Source: Flavobacterium sp.
GTDB taxonomy: Bacteria > Bacteroidota > Bacteroidia > Flavobacteriales > Flavobacteriaceae
DNA length: 12,636 bases
Assembly (NCBI GenBank): GCA_023253295.1
Contig: JALRGZ010000045.1
Location: forward strand, 1 to 12,636
Direction: 5' to 3'
Both the position numbers and the translations under genes were made by a program. Every line of letters begins with the position of its first letter. Positions within the stretch are counted from its first letter, which is position 1. This document shows positions 1 through 8,791 of the stretch, piece after piece. A model generated the notes under the pieces. It did not search any database and was not told where the DNA came from. It saw only the letters and a list, made by a program, of their open reading frames with translations.

Positions 1-563
1 CCATTAGGTTCATTATTAGCCGTTTTATAAAATCCAGTAGAAGATTTGACAAAAACAGCATTATAATCCGCTTCTGGAAAATGAGTCAAAACTACATTTT
101 TTATCAAAGCCGATAATTGAATAATCTGTTTGTCTGTCAAAGCAGCTACTTCAATAATCCATTTGATTATTTTATTGTGTTCCAATGCTAATTGAGTGCC
201 TTTAAAAATTTCTTCTTTTACCAAATCAAGTTCCCCTTTTTTAAAAGCCTCATAATTGCATACAAAATCCAATTCATCTGCACCATCAACAATAGCTTGA
301 TAAGCTTCCGTTAATTTTTCTTCAATACTGGACTTTCCTTGAGGAAAATCAATTACGGTTCCTACTTGGAGATTAGAATTCGAATTGGATATAAGACTTT
401 TGGCTAAACCCACCATTTCAGGTCTAATCATAATCAACTTGAAACCTTCCTCAATAGCTTCTTTCACAAAACACATCACAACTTCTTGATTTTGTTTTTC
501 GTCAAGCCCTGCCTGTGAAGCTGTTTTTAAATAAGTTGAATCTATAAATAACCTAATATCCAT
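1..563 (-). CDS. deoC: Deoxyribose-phosphate aldolase DeoC (3' end cut by window edge)
   Basis: DeoC cleaves 2-deoxy-D-ribose 5-phosphate to glyceraldehyde 3-phosphate and acetaldehyde through a Schiff base on lysine; it is a cytosolic enzyme of deoxynucleoside catabolism. I translated about 187 residues from the ATG at 561-563. Visible family marks are VGTVIDFPQG (residues 67-76), GADELDF (94-100), whose second Asp matches the catalytic Asp of E. coli DeoC, the β-strand WIIEVAALT (135-143), and FVKSSTGFY (171-179) with the Schiff-base Lys at 173. The N-terminus reads IDSTYLKT where many homologues have IDHTLLKP; I recall this variant as usual in Flavobacterium. The C-terminal part with the second active-site Lys and the phosphate-binding glycine loops lies beyond the window. 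The gene stands apart from the gcvH-vanZ pair, separated by a terminator, and has its own candidate promoter. Function is confident; completeness cannot be judged. Confidence 0.93.
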   Translation of the reverse strand, partial: MDIRLFIDSTYLKTASQAGLDEKQNQEVVMCFVKEAIEEGFKLIMIRPEMVGLAKSLISNSNSNLQVGTVIDFPQGKSSIEEKLTEAYQAIVDGADELDFVCNYEAFKKGELDLVKEEIFKGTQLALEHNKIIKWIIEVAALTDKQIIQLSALIKNVVLTHFPEADYNAVFVKSSTGFYKTANNEPN

Positions 564-595
564 TTAATACTGTATTTGGATTACTACTTCACTCA

Positions 596-603
596 CAAAA
601 ATA
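596..603 (-). promoter_or_regulatory. Candidate -7 promoter element for deoC
   Basis: On the minus strand this octamer reads TATTTTTG, a full match to the Bacteroidota -7 consensus TAnnTTTG. It lies 32 bases upstream of the deoC ATG and downstream of the terminator that closes the previous unit, as expected for a separate promoter. A TTTG occurs upstream (615-618), but the spacer of 11 bases is shorter than the usual roughly 19, so the -33 element is not convincing. In AT-rich DNA such an octamer can occur by chance. Confidence 0.45.
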
Positions 604-674
604 CACTTAATATTCAAATGCTTTATAGAAATCATTTTGGATTGCAACTTGATTTTAAAATTAAAACAAAAAAA

Positions 675-694
675 AATCCTGCCGAAGCAGGATT
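675..694 (-). terminator. Rho-independent terminator with UUCG tetraloop, after gcvH-vanZ
   Basis: A perfect 8-bp stem (AATCCTGC / GCAGGATT) encloses a 4-base loop that reads TTCG on the minus strand, closed by a C-G pair: the very stable cUUCGg tetraloop. On the minus strand the 3' arm runs into nine consecutive Ts (668-676, the first two being part of the stem). The stem starts 6 bases after the stop of the VanZ-like gene. Loop identity and U-tract both favour the minus strand as the terminated direction. Confidence 0.9.
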
Positions 695-700
695 AAATTT

Positions 701-1084
701 TTAAATTTTACTTAAAAAATCATTCTTATCCAGAAAACAAATACAAAGAATTGCTACTAATACACCTCCGGTATTGGCATAAACATCGGTAATATCGCCA
801 GTTCTATATGTTGTAAAATAGGTCTGAAACAATTCAATTGCGATTCCAAAAATCAGAGCCATAAAAAAAACAATCCCTAAAAGCTTGGCACGTCTTTCTT
901 TCTTAAAATAAAAACGCAACGCATAAAACCACAACACACTAAATACAAAATAAAAGAAAACATGAATGTATTTATCAATATAAGAAATCTTAATTTCAGG
1001 CAACTCACTTATCTTAATAAGACAGAGATATAAAATAACTCCTGCCCAAGATAAAGCAGCACCTAAACTAATTTTCTTAAGCAC
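701..1084 (-). CDS. VanZ-like integral membrane protein
   Basis: This is a small membrane protein of the VanZ-like family (127 residues from the start chosen here). The family is named after the teicoplanin-resistance accessory protein VanZ, but most members have no known role, so no resistance function should be inferred. Four hydrophobic segments are visible, near residues 7-23, 40-59, 67-83 and 103-118. Conserved polar positions of the family are present: DKYIH (37-41), E84 and Q87 in ELFQ, then R94, D97, D100 and N104 in the R-x-x-D-x-x-D-x-x-x-N pattern followed by GG. I prefer the GTG at 1082-1084 because homologues I recall begin M-L-K-K-(I), and because it gives a coupling-type 8-base overlap with the end of gcvH. 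An ATG at 1124-1126 in the same frame would add 14 polar residues and a 50-base overlap. It is probably translated together with gcvH and ends just before the terminator. Confidence 0.82.
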   Translation of the reverse strand: MLKKISLGAALSWAGVILYLCLIKISELPEIKISYIDKYIHVFFYFVFSVLWFYALRFYFKKERRAKLLGIVFFMALIFGIAIELFQTYFTTYRTGDITDVYANTGGVLVAILCICFLDKNDFLSKI

Positions 1085-1457
1085 CGATAAGTTCTTTGTA
1101 TGCCTCACTAGATAATAATGATTCAACTTCAGCTACATCTGAAATTTTAACTTTTATCATCCAACCTGCTCCATAAGGATCTGAATTCACTAATTCAGGA
1201 GCATCTTCTAAACCAGTATTGAATTCAATAATTTCTCCTGATAAAGGAAGAAACAAATCAGAAACTGTTTTTACTGCTTCAACAGTACCAAAAACTTCGT
1301 CTTTGTCAAGTGTTTGATCTAAAGTTTCCACTTCAACATAAACAATATCACCTAACTCTTTTTGAGCAAAATGTGTGATCCCTACTGTAGCAACATCACC
1401 TTCTAAACTTACCCATTCGTGGTCTTTAGTGTACTTTAAATCTGCTGGTATACTCAT
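1077..1457 (-). CDS. gcvH: Glycine cleavage system H protein (lipoyl carrier)
   Basis: GcvH shuttles the aminomethyl group between the P, T and L proteins of the glycine cleavage system on a swinging lipoyl-lysine, in the cytosol. The 126-residue length is normal for the family. The N-terminus (PADLKYTKDHEWVSLEGD) is typical, and the lipoylation hairpin GTVEAVKTVSDL places the modified Lys at residue 63, followed by the PLSGEI turn. The C-terminal DPYGAGWMIKV motif (about 93-103) is also characteristic. The genes for P, T and L are not in this window, so GcvH is encoded apart from its partners here. It has its own promoter candidate and overlaps the VanZ-like gene, with which it shares a terminator. 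No truncation or missing key residue is seen. Confidence 0.97.
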   Translation of the reverse strand: MSIPADLKYTKDHEWVSLEGDVATVGITHFAQKELGDIVYVEVETLDQTLDKDEVFGTVEAVKTVSDLFLPLSGEIIEFNTGLEDAPELVNSDPYGAGWMIKVKISDVAEVESLLSSEAYKELIGA

Positions 1458-1494
1458 AATTATAGTATTTTGAAATATAAAATTATTTTTTTCG

Positions 1495-1502
1495 CAAATG
1501 TA
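1495..1502 (-). promoter_or_regulatory. Candidate -7 promoter element for gcvH-vanZ
   Basis: The minus strand reads TACATTTG, a full match to TAnnTTTG, placed 37 bases upstream of the gcvH ATG. It would give an A/T-rich leader of about 30 bases without a Shine-Dalgarno sequence, as is common in Bacteroidota. No clear TTG-type -33 element is present at the expected spacing. It supports gcvH being transcribed independently of sprA, although no terminator separates the two. Confidence 0.5.
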
Positions 1503-1539
1503 ACAATCTTCGAATTAAAATTTGTACAGATTTCATAAA

Positions 1540-4500
1540 TTAATTACCAAAATTATATCGAAGTGTAAATCCCGAACGAATATTCGTTATTGGATATGAA
1601 GTTGATATCACTGCTTTTGAGAAAGAATGGTCATAATAGAATATCGCTGTAAGATTTTTACTAAAAGAATAATCCGCTGTTACTTTCAGAGACCATAAAT
1701 TTTGTCCTCCTGCCAATTGATTATTATTATAATCTAAATAACGTACAATCGTTTGATTGTTTCGATAAGACAAATCGGCTTTCAAATTGATATCTCCTTT
1801 GATCACTCCGGTTGGATTATCTGCCAGTCTGGAAGAGAAAACTACATTTTTAAAACGATAACCTAAACCTACAATATATTCTATACCTTTAACCTCGGTC
1901 AATAAATTATTATCAAAACTCATCGATAAAGCGCGGTCTTTTTTAATCTCTGTAAGTACTTTTAAAGAATTTTTCAATTCAAAATCCAAACGTACAAGAG
2001 GATTAAACTGTTCCACTAAATTGACATTTGATATTAATATTTTGTTGTAAAAATTACCGCTATCATCCATTCCTGACGAATCATTATCATAATCAAAATT
2101 AGATCTAAACTGATTGATAGTGTACGAAGCGCGATAACCATGTTGCAATGAAAAACGTTTGAATGTTTTCTTAAACATTTCATAGCGCATCAATCCATTG
2201 TATTTTATGGTCCAATTAGGGATAGGAAAATTTCTAAAAATACCTTTCGAAACACTTGAAGCATCTGTTCCTGTATAAGCAGCTATAAAGGCTGGCAATA
2301 ATACAGACTGACTATTTTTTCCAAAACCTATTGGATAGCCCACATTGTTACTATAAATTTCTCTCTTCTTTTTATCCGGATCGTTATCTGGGTCTACTGG
2401 ATCAGCAGGAATTGGATTCAAATCATCTCCATATCTTGGGATTGAATTTCCTGCTCCATAATACTCTTCAGCTAATCGATTAGCAATCGTTAATCGATTA
2501 TTTCTAAAATCATCAAAAGCAGCAGAGGAATTTTCATCACTCTGAGAAAAAGCGGTCTTGATTAACACCGTTGAAATAGAGAACATTCCGTAATTATATG
2601 GTGAACGAGAATTATAAATACCATCAGCAGAAACATCATATTGTTCAGAATAATTTCTGGAATAAGATCTGTCCATATTCAAATCAATTTTGAAATCCGG
2701 AAATAAATCTACATTGGCAGTTGCTCGCAATACCTTATTAGTTACCTGAGTATAATTTTGACTAAATTCCTGATAATTGGTTAACCAACCATTTTTAGCT
2801 GCTTCGTAACGAACATCTTCCTGACTACCAAAAATAAATCCTAAAGATGGTTTTGAAGAACCAAAGAAACCAATACTTGGCGTATAACCCGGTAATAGAG
2901 TTCCACTGTTCTCTGAATAATTCACTTGGATATTCTTCACGCTTGTCAATACCCCAATCAAACCATCTACAAATTGATTAGATTGAACCTGAGGTTTAGG
3001 TGCTGCGGTGATTTTTTGCCCTGGTTTTGGTGCTACAGCAGGCATTTTTCTTACTGGCGTTTTTGCTTTTTTCGATAACCCCAAATATTTATACAGCAAG
3101 TCCATATTAAAACTTGTGTTCAAGTTATTTGTTCTGGCGTTTTGAACAGTATTCCCTAAATTATAATCCACACCGTCAACTACAATTTCAGACAAAGCGT
3201 TTGCTGATTTTTGCCAACTATAATCTCCCGTATAAGTATAATTTGCTTTTACAAAACTAAATAAAGGTATCTTATTAATAGGCAAATCATAGTTTAAAAC
3301 CACTTGTTGTGTATGACGATTTGGATCACCAATATCCCAATAACTATCCCAGATTGTAAAATCCTCAATAGGCTGATCACTATCGTCTAAATAATTTTTC
3401 ACTAAATTATTAGTTGAAGCTGCATAGCTAAACTTCAAAGATTTAGTCAGATTAAAATTGAATCCATAATTATAATTAAATCCAAAATTTCTTCGGTACA
3501 AAGGTTGCAATTCCAATCCCGGAACATTATCAACCTGTCTAAATTGCTGACGATTGTATTGTCTGTTAATATTGGTATTGAAAGTAATATTTGAAGGCAA
3601 ATAATTAAAATTAAAATCACTCAACATCTTCCAATAACTACTTTTTTTCATGAATTTCGTTTTCTTAAAAAGCTCAACTGATTTGTTTTCAAAACTATAC
3701 GCATAATCCACAGACGTACTGGCTTGCTGATCCAAATAATCTTCAATTTCATAATCATGACGTTCTACTTTATTGAACGACTGCGAAAAAGTGAAATTCT
3801 CAGGATCATAAACATGAGGTTTTTGCTCGGCTCCTCTTTGTTTTCTTACTCCTATAAAATTGATACTTGTTCGCTTCGTATAATCGATAGCACGATTTCT
3901 TAAATTTGCCCTAGTTTCTGCATCATCTGTTTCTTTTAAAAGCTGTTTTAATTTAATATCCTGATTAAACGGATCATATTCTGGCTTGATTGTTTCTTCT
4001 CCAACACTATAATTAAACGGTAAATTAATTCCCCATCTATTCGGCAACAACTTTCCTAAATTAATATTGGTAACAATATTGTACTGTTGAATATCTTCTC
4101 TACTTCTTTCATTTGGCCCTTGTTCGATAGTTCCAAATCCAATGGTGCTCATTTTTCCTGTAGCCGACACTGTAGCAAAATCAGCAAAATTGGTATCTAC
4201 ATTCAACACCGCAGCCATACCTCCATGATTGTCCATCTCAGCTAAACGAAGTTCGTTAAACCAAACTTCTCCTTTAATTTTCTGATGTGTTTCATTACTT
4301 TTTACTCCAACCATCAAAGTACGCACCATACCAAAATTTGGGTTCCCTTTAATTCCTAATCTTAGTTTATTAGTTTTACTGGCTAAACTTCCGTCTAGTT
4401 CATCTTCGTTTTTATAATAAATACCATCCAAAGGCAGTGTGCTTGCGTCAACGCTCATGGATTCAATTTTTAATTTTGTCAACAATGACAAAGCTAAATC

Positions 4501-7500
4501 AATCTCATTTGCTTCTGGCCAAACTTCAGTAGCTGTATAACTACAATTCCCCGTAATTGCTTTTGTCACCTTAAGCGGAATTTCAATTTGATAGAAATTT
4601 TGAGTAAAATCATTACCAAATCGAATAAAAGCAATCATCTGATCATCAAGAAGCTCAATTTCCTGAGGTAAAGATTCAGCATGTAAAAACATTTTCAGTT
4701 TTTTAAACTGACGCATATCCACACTTACATTTTTAAAAACAGCTCTTGAATCTTCAATTTCTAAACCATCTCCCGCTACTTTTAAAGATAATGATTGTTC
4801 ATTTTGATTAATCAAAGTATTATTATTATACAACTGCTCTCTTGTAACGTCAGGAGGAGTAATATAATTTACCGGACATCTTTCATCATTTTCCTGAATA
4901 TTAACGGCAGTAATATCTAATTCCGTATTATCGTCATCCGTATTAAGATCATTAGGATCCAAAGTACTTGTATATCTTCTCCATTCCCCACGAACTAAAT
5001 CCAAAGCTCCAAAACGAACAGTAACTTCTTCCTCAAAACCAGTCATGAACATACGCATAAAACGTATAGATCTAAAATCACTAATATTCCCAATCACATT
5101 TTCAGGTTGCGAAACAGGTATCTTAAATTGAATCCATCTTGCTTCAGTTGTTTCACCATTTGGCAATGCATCTGTACTTATTTCACGAATATCAGTGATA
5201 TAATTCTCCCCAACTTTCATTTCAGGTCTTAAATCAATACTGTATTCATAATATGCGTTAATAGTATTCATGGTATTATCCCTATTGACATCTTCGACAT
5301 CAGGAACAGTAGAAGCACCACGATTAGGATCATTTATATCCACAGCAGAGTTGCCATCTACTCCATTATAATTTTTGTAACGTTCTTTTATCCCTCCCGA
5401 AGTATTAAGATAATACGTATAATCATCAGCTGCCGGATCCGCTTCCCCGGCAAAATTGTTATAAACAGAAGCTTCTCCACTATTAGACAAACCATCTAAA
5501 CCTACATCCTGATTCTTTCTGTTATTAGCATCGGCATCAAAAGCATAAATTAAAGATTGTGATGCAGGGACGTCTCCCCAGATTGGTCTTGGATTAACTA
5601 AAACCTGATCTGGCCCTAATCCATTTTCGTATTGCTTTCTTCCATCTTTCAAAATATCTTCTGAAATTTCACCTAAATTGAAATAAATCTTTCCTGTATT
5701 AGTAGCTGTTGCACTTCCATTACCTACATAAGGATCTAAAACCCAAAACTGTATAAATTCAACATTTCCTTGTTCAAAATTGGTAGAATTCAAGGAACGC
5801 ATAATCCCACCGTAATTTTCTTTAGGCGTTAAATTAAAACTTGAATTATTATTATATGGTCCTCGCTCAGATGGAAAATAAGTTAAATCTAAGGTATTAA
5901 TTACCTGCGTTTGACCTTGAGCAATATCCAGATTAGGGTATAATTCTTTACTATAAATTCTTCTGGTTGAATTCAATGAAATATCATCAGTTGAAATTCC
6001 CGAAGGTCTCTGAACATAAAAAATTGGATCTATGGTATACCAGGCTAATTTTGCTCTTTTATGTCCATATGTCAAATCATCAGCTGTAGCATTAAAATCA
6101 TACAATGTTGGATTTTTTGCATCTTGATTTGTAGGTGTAGAAGCTAAACTCCAGGCATATGCCGAGCGCATATCGATTGTAGATTGAGAACCTTCAAAAT
6201 CATCAACATACAATGTTGATTCTCCTTGAAATTGATCTGCTTTTGATGTACCTGGCTTTAAAAATGCCACTTCGCCTCTTACTGATAAATTAGATGGCAC
6301 ATCAGTATCAACATTTGGAAGCATATTTACCAATCTCGTAAAAAACGGAACTTCGGTAGAAAAATTAGTATTGAATCCAAAAATGGTATTATTCACTGAC
6401 TCCTGCCCATAATTAGATTTTTGAGTAAATGGTTTTTCAGTCATTTTTAAAAAAGTCCCTCCTACAGTAAAGTTTTCAGAAAATTTATGTTCCACATTTA
6501 CTCCCATAAATCTTCTGGTTTGTTGACCAAAAACGGAATTATTTTCAAGAGAAACATTTATAGGAGTATTAGAAGCCTGTAAGGATGGATCCAAAATCTG
6601 AACCCTTCCTAATTGATAATTCACACTATAATCAACTCCTTCTACCAATACACGACCACCAGCTGTAACCACTACTGAACCTTGAGGCACATTAAAAGCC
6701 CCGATAGGTATTCCATCTCCACTGGAAGATTTGTATTTACCTCTTAACAAGAATTTGTTTTTATCACTATCCTCGAGTGCCTTCGCCTGAGTTTTACGAT
6801 ACAAAGCTTCGAATACGTATTTGTTTTGATTTGGGTTATAACTAGCTAAATTACTATAATCTTCACCTGCATTATTAGACAATTTATTGAACAATAATTC
6901 TCCAAAAGGCTCTTTAGTTGTAAAAATAATTCTTCCGTTTTGAGTATCAACCGTTAATCCTGAAACAAAATCAAAAAAACCATCTCCACCTGTTTGACGG
7001 TCATTATTATAATTTAATTTATCCAAATTAAACACATTCAACAAGGGTGTTTCGGCTACCTTATCTTCTGGAGAAGGATTTACTGGAAATGGATTCCCTG
7101 TAACTGGAGTGATGTAATTTAAAGGTGAAGGATCGGTATAAAGAATATTAAACCTAAAATCCTCTTGTTTGATTTGATAAGCTCCCGGAATCTGATAAAT
7201 ATTTTTCATCATCAGGTTCCAAACCGGATTAGAAACATTTGTTAAATTGCTTTTCAACATTTTCAAAACCAAACTTTGTGTCACAACTGCCTGAGTAGAT
7301 TGCGGAGTACCTCTAACCAAAGTAGCGTCTACCCCATCATTCCCAAATTCACCCACTTGGTATACTTTATCTCCGATAGTATACTCATAAGCAACAGCCA
7401 AAATTTCATCGTTCGATAATCGTTGTTGCAACGAAATATATCCTAACTGAGGATGATAGGTAAATTCATTGGTAGTCAATTTACGTGCGTTTTCCAGTTT

Positions 7501-8769
7501 TGAATAATCTTGTCCTTCACTAACTGAAACCGTAAAACCAGCATTAGCCGTTGCAATTTCACGAATACTTGTGGTCAAATATCCATTAGATTGACCAATT
7601 TTAGCAGGATCAAATTTATTATTTGCATTGTCAGAAGGAGTGTCTGCAGCAACATTAAACATTCCCGTAGAGGGATTCAACACTACCACCTCATTATCAT
7701 CTAAACCTGTTAACTGTGCCTCTCCTAAATCTTGAATAGCGATAACATTTCTAAGATTATTTGAAGTTGTATTCAATCGGGTTTGTTTATTAGTTACCCA
7801 AACTTCGATTCTGGTAATTTGTACCCTACTATCTATAAAAGGATAATTTTTTAAAGCTGCATCATATCGATTTCTAAAATATTGCGATAAAAAGAAATGT
7901 CTGTCATTATCATAATCCAATGCATAAATATCAAAATCTTGAATAGTTCCTCCTCCTTGAGAAACTACCGTTTTTGTTTGCGATTTTTGTTCAGAAAACA
8001 CCCCTGTAACTGTTGTTTTTCCAAATTGCAATTGTGCTTTAACACCAAACAAACTCTGAGCTCCTCTAATCAAAGAACTATTTAAAGGCATACTTACATT
8101 ACCTACCTCAATTTTTTGAACAATATCATCTTCCGTAGGAGCATATTCTAACTTCAATAAATTTTGAAACGCAAAGGAAGATTGAGTATCATAATTGGCA
8201 TTTACATTCAATCGAGTCCCAACTTTCCCCATCAAACTCATACTAATTCTTTGATCAAAATCAAAGGCTAGATTAGTTCTATTTCTGGGAGAAAATGACG
8301 GATTATCTTGTTTCGTAAAACGAACTCCCATATCCATTTCGACAGAACCCGTAGGTTTCACATCAATTGTGTTACTACCAAAAATAGATTCAAACAAGCC
8401 CGAATTCACATAATACCTTGGTAATAAATCTTTTTTATCGGCTTCACTTCCCTTTTTCTTTCCATCCATTGCATCCGATTTCTTTTTGAAATAATCTTTC
8501 ATAGACTCTTTCAAAACCAAATCTTCATACTCTTTTGGAGTTAAAATAATCGGATATTTAATTGAAAATCCATCAATCGAATTAGTATAAATATATTTGT
8601 CAGTTTTTGGATCATAAGTATAGGCAGAAAGGATACTCTTAGGATTCTTCAATTGAACCTTTCCTAAAGAATATCCTGTTTTAGTAGTATCCTGAACAGG
8701 CTCATTTACCTGAGCCAAAGACACAAAACTGCATAATAAAACTGCCCAAACAATACAAATTTTATACAT
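1540..8769 (-). CDS. sprA: Type IX secretion system outer-membrane translocon SprA (Sov)
   Basis: SprA (Sov in Porphyromonas) is the outer-membrane pore through which T9SS cargo, including gliding adhesins, is exported; the F. johnsoniae protein is known to form a single-chain 36-strand β-barrel that binds PorV and a plug protein. The 2409-residue length matches the family. A signal peptide is visible: Lys3, a hydrophobic core at 4-18, and a likely signal peptidase I site after A19 (SLA/Q). The body is rich in alternating aromatic/polar β-strands and Asn, and ends YNFGN, in keeping with an outer-membrane barrel terminus. The motif YVDDFEGS lies at 854-861. The mature protein has only two cysteines (1298 and 1409). 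A Pro/Lys/Ala-rich linker lies at about 1904-1927, and there are several Asp/Asn-rich loops. The reading frame is unbroken. It starts 22 bases after ruvA with no promoter seen in the gap, so it is probably co-transcribed with maeB-ruvA. No other T9SS gene is in the window. Confidence 0.97.
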   Translation of the reverse strand: MYKICIVWAVLLCSFVSLAQVNEPVQDTTKTGYSLGKVQLKNPKSILSAYTYDPKTDKYIYTNSIDGFSIKYPIILTPKEYEDLVLKESMKDYFKKKSDAMDGKKKGSEADKKDLLPRYYVNSGLFESIFGSNTIDVKPTGSVEMDMGVRFTKQDNPSFSPRNRTNLAFDFDQRISMSLMGKVGTRLNVNANYDTQSSFAFQNLLKLEYAPTEDDIVQKIEVGNVSMPLNSSLIRGAQSLFGVKAQLQFGKTTVTGVFSEQKSQTKTVVSQGGGTIQDFDIYALDYDNDRHFFLSQYFRNRYDAALKNYPFIDSRVQITRIEVWVTNKQTRLNTTSNNLRNVIAIQDLGEAQLTGLDDNEVVVLNPSTGMFNVAADTPSDNANNKFDPAKIGQSNGYLTTSIREIATANAGFTVSVSEGQDYSKLENARKLTTNEFTYHPQLGYISLQQRLSNDEILAVAYEYTIGDKVYQVGEFGNDGVDATLVRGTPQSTQAVVTQSLVLKMLKSNLTNVSNPVWNLMMKNIYQIPGAYQIKQEDFRFNILYTDPSPLNYITPVTGNPFPVNPSPEDKVAETPLLNVFNLDKLNYNNDRQTGGDGFFDFVSGLTVDTQNGRIIFTTKEPFGELLFNKLSNNAGEDYSNLASYNPNQNKYVFEALYRKTQAKALEDSDKNKFLLRGKYKSSSGDGIPIGAFNVPQGSVVVTAGGRVLVEGVDYSVNYQLGRVQILDPSLQASNTPINVSLENNSVFGQQTRRFMGVNVEHKFSENFTVGGTFLKMTEKPFTQKSNYGQESVNNTIFGFNTNFSTEVPFFTRLVNMLPNVDTDVPSNLSVRGEVAFLKPGTSKADQFQGESTLYVDDFEGSQSTIDMRSAYAWSLASTPTNQDAKNPTLYDFNATADDLTYGHKRAKLAWYTIDPIFYVQRPSGISTDDISLNSTRRIYSKELYPNLDIAQGQTQVINTLDLTYFPSERGPYNNNSSFNLTPKENYGGIMRSLNSTNFEQGNVEFIQFWVLDPYVGNGSATATNTGKIYFNLGEISEDILKDGRKQYENGLGPDQVLVNPRPIWGDVPASQSLIYAFDADANNRKNQDVGLDGLSNSGEASVYNNFAGEADPAADDYTYYLNTSGGIKERYKNYNGVDGNSAVDINDPNRGASTVPDVEDVNRDNTMNTINAYYEYSIDLRPEMKVGENYITDIREISTDALPNGETTEARWIQFKIPVSQPENVIGNISDFRSIRFMRMFMTGFEEEVTVRFGALDLVRGEWRRYTSTLDPNDLNTDDDNTELDITAVNIQENDERCPVNYITPPDVTREQLYNNNTLINQNEQSLSLKVAGDGLEIEDSRAVFKNVSVDMRQFKKLKMFLHAESLPQEIELLDDQMIAFIRFGNDFTQNFYQIEIPLKVTKAITGNCSYTATEVWPEANEIDLALSLLTKLKIESMSVDASTLPLDGIYYKNEDELDGSLASKTNKLRLGIKGNPNFGMVRTLMVGVKSNETHQKIKGEVWFNELRLAEMDNHGGMAAVLNVDTNFADFATVSATGKMSTIGFGTIEQGPNERSREDIQQYNIVTNINLGKLLPNRWGINLPFNYSVGEETIKPEYDPFNQDIKLKQLLKETDDAETRANLRNRAIDYTKRTSINFIGVRKQRGAEQKPHVYDPENFTFSQSFNKVERHDYEIEDYLDQQASTSVDYAYSFENKSVELFKKTKFMKKSSYWKMLSDFNFNYLPSNITFNTNINRQYNRQQFRQVDNVPGLELQPLYRRNFGFNYNYGFNFNLTKSLKFSYAASTNNLVKNYLDDSDQPIEDFTIWDSYWDIGDPNRHTQQVVLNYDLPINKIPLFSFVKANYTYTGDYSWQKSANALSEIVVDGVDYNLGNTVQNARTNNLNTSFNMDLLYKYLGLSKKAKTPVRKMPAVAPKPGQKITAAPKPQVQSNQFVDGLIGVLTSVKNIQVNYSENSGTLLPGYTPSIGFFGSSKPSLGFIFGSQEDVRYEAAKNGWLTNYQEFSQNYTQVTNKVLRATANVDLFPDFKIDLNMDRSYSRNYSEQYDVSADGIYNSRSPYNYGMFSISTVLIKTAFSQSDENSSAAFDDFRNNRLTIANRLAEEYYGAGNSIPRYGDDLNPIPADPVDPDNDPDKKKREIYSNNVGYPIGFGKNSQSVLLPAFIAAYTGTDASSVSKGIFRNFPIPNWTIKYNGLMRYEMFKKTFKRFSLQHGYRASYTINQFRSNFDYDNDSSGMDDSGNFYNKILISNVNLVEQFNPLVRLDFELKNSLKVLTEIKKDRALSMSFDNNLLTEVKGIEYIVGLGYRFKNVVFSSRLADNPTGVIKGDINLKADLSYRNNQTIVRYLDYNNNQLAGGQNLWSLKVTADYSFSKNLTAIFYYDHSFSKAVISTSYPITNIRSGFTLRYNFGN

Positions 8770-8791
8770 ACAATTGGTTTTTGCTATGCTT

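Noticed and set aside
701..1126. VanZ-like protein as a glycopeptide resistance determinant
   Set aside because: Family membership alone does not imply resistance; there are no vanA/vanH/vanX-type neighbours, and the gene sits with gcvH.
7897..8085. Short plus-strand frame opposite the sprA N-terminal region
   Set aside because: Low-complexity Ile/Ser/Asn/Cys product, no family resemblance, lies opposite a real gene.
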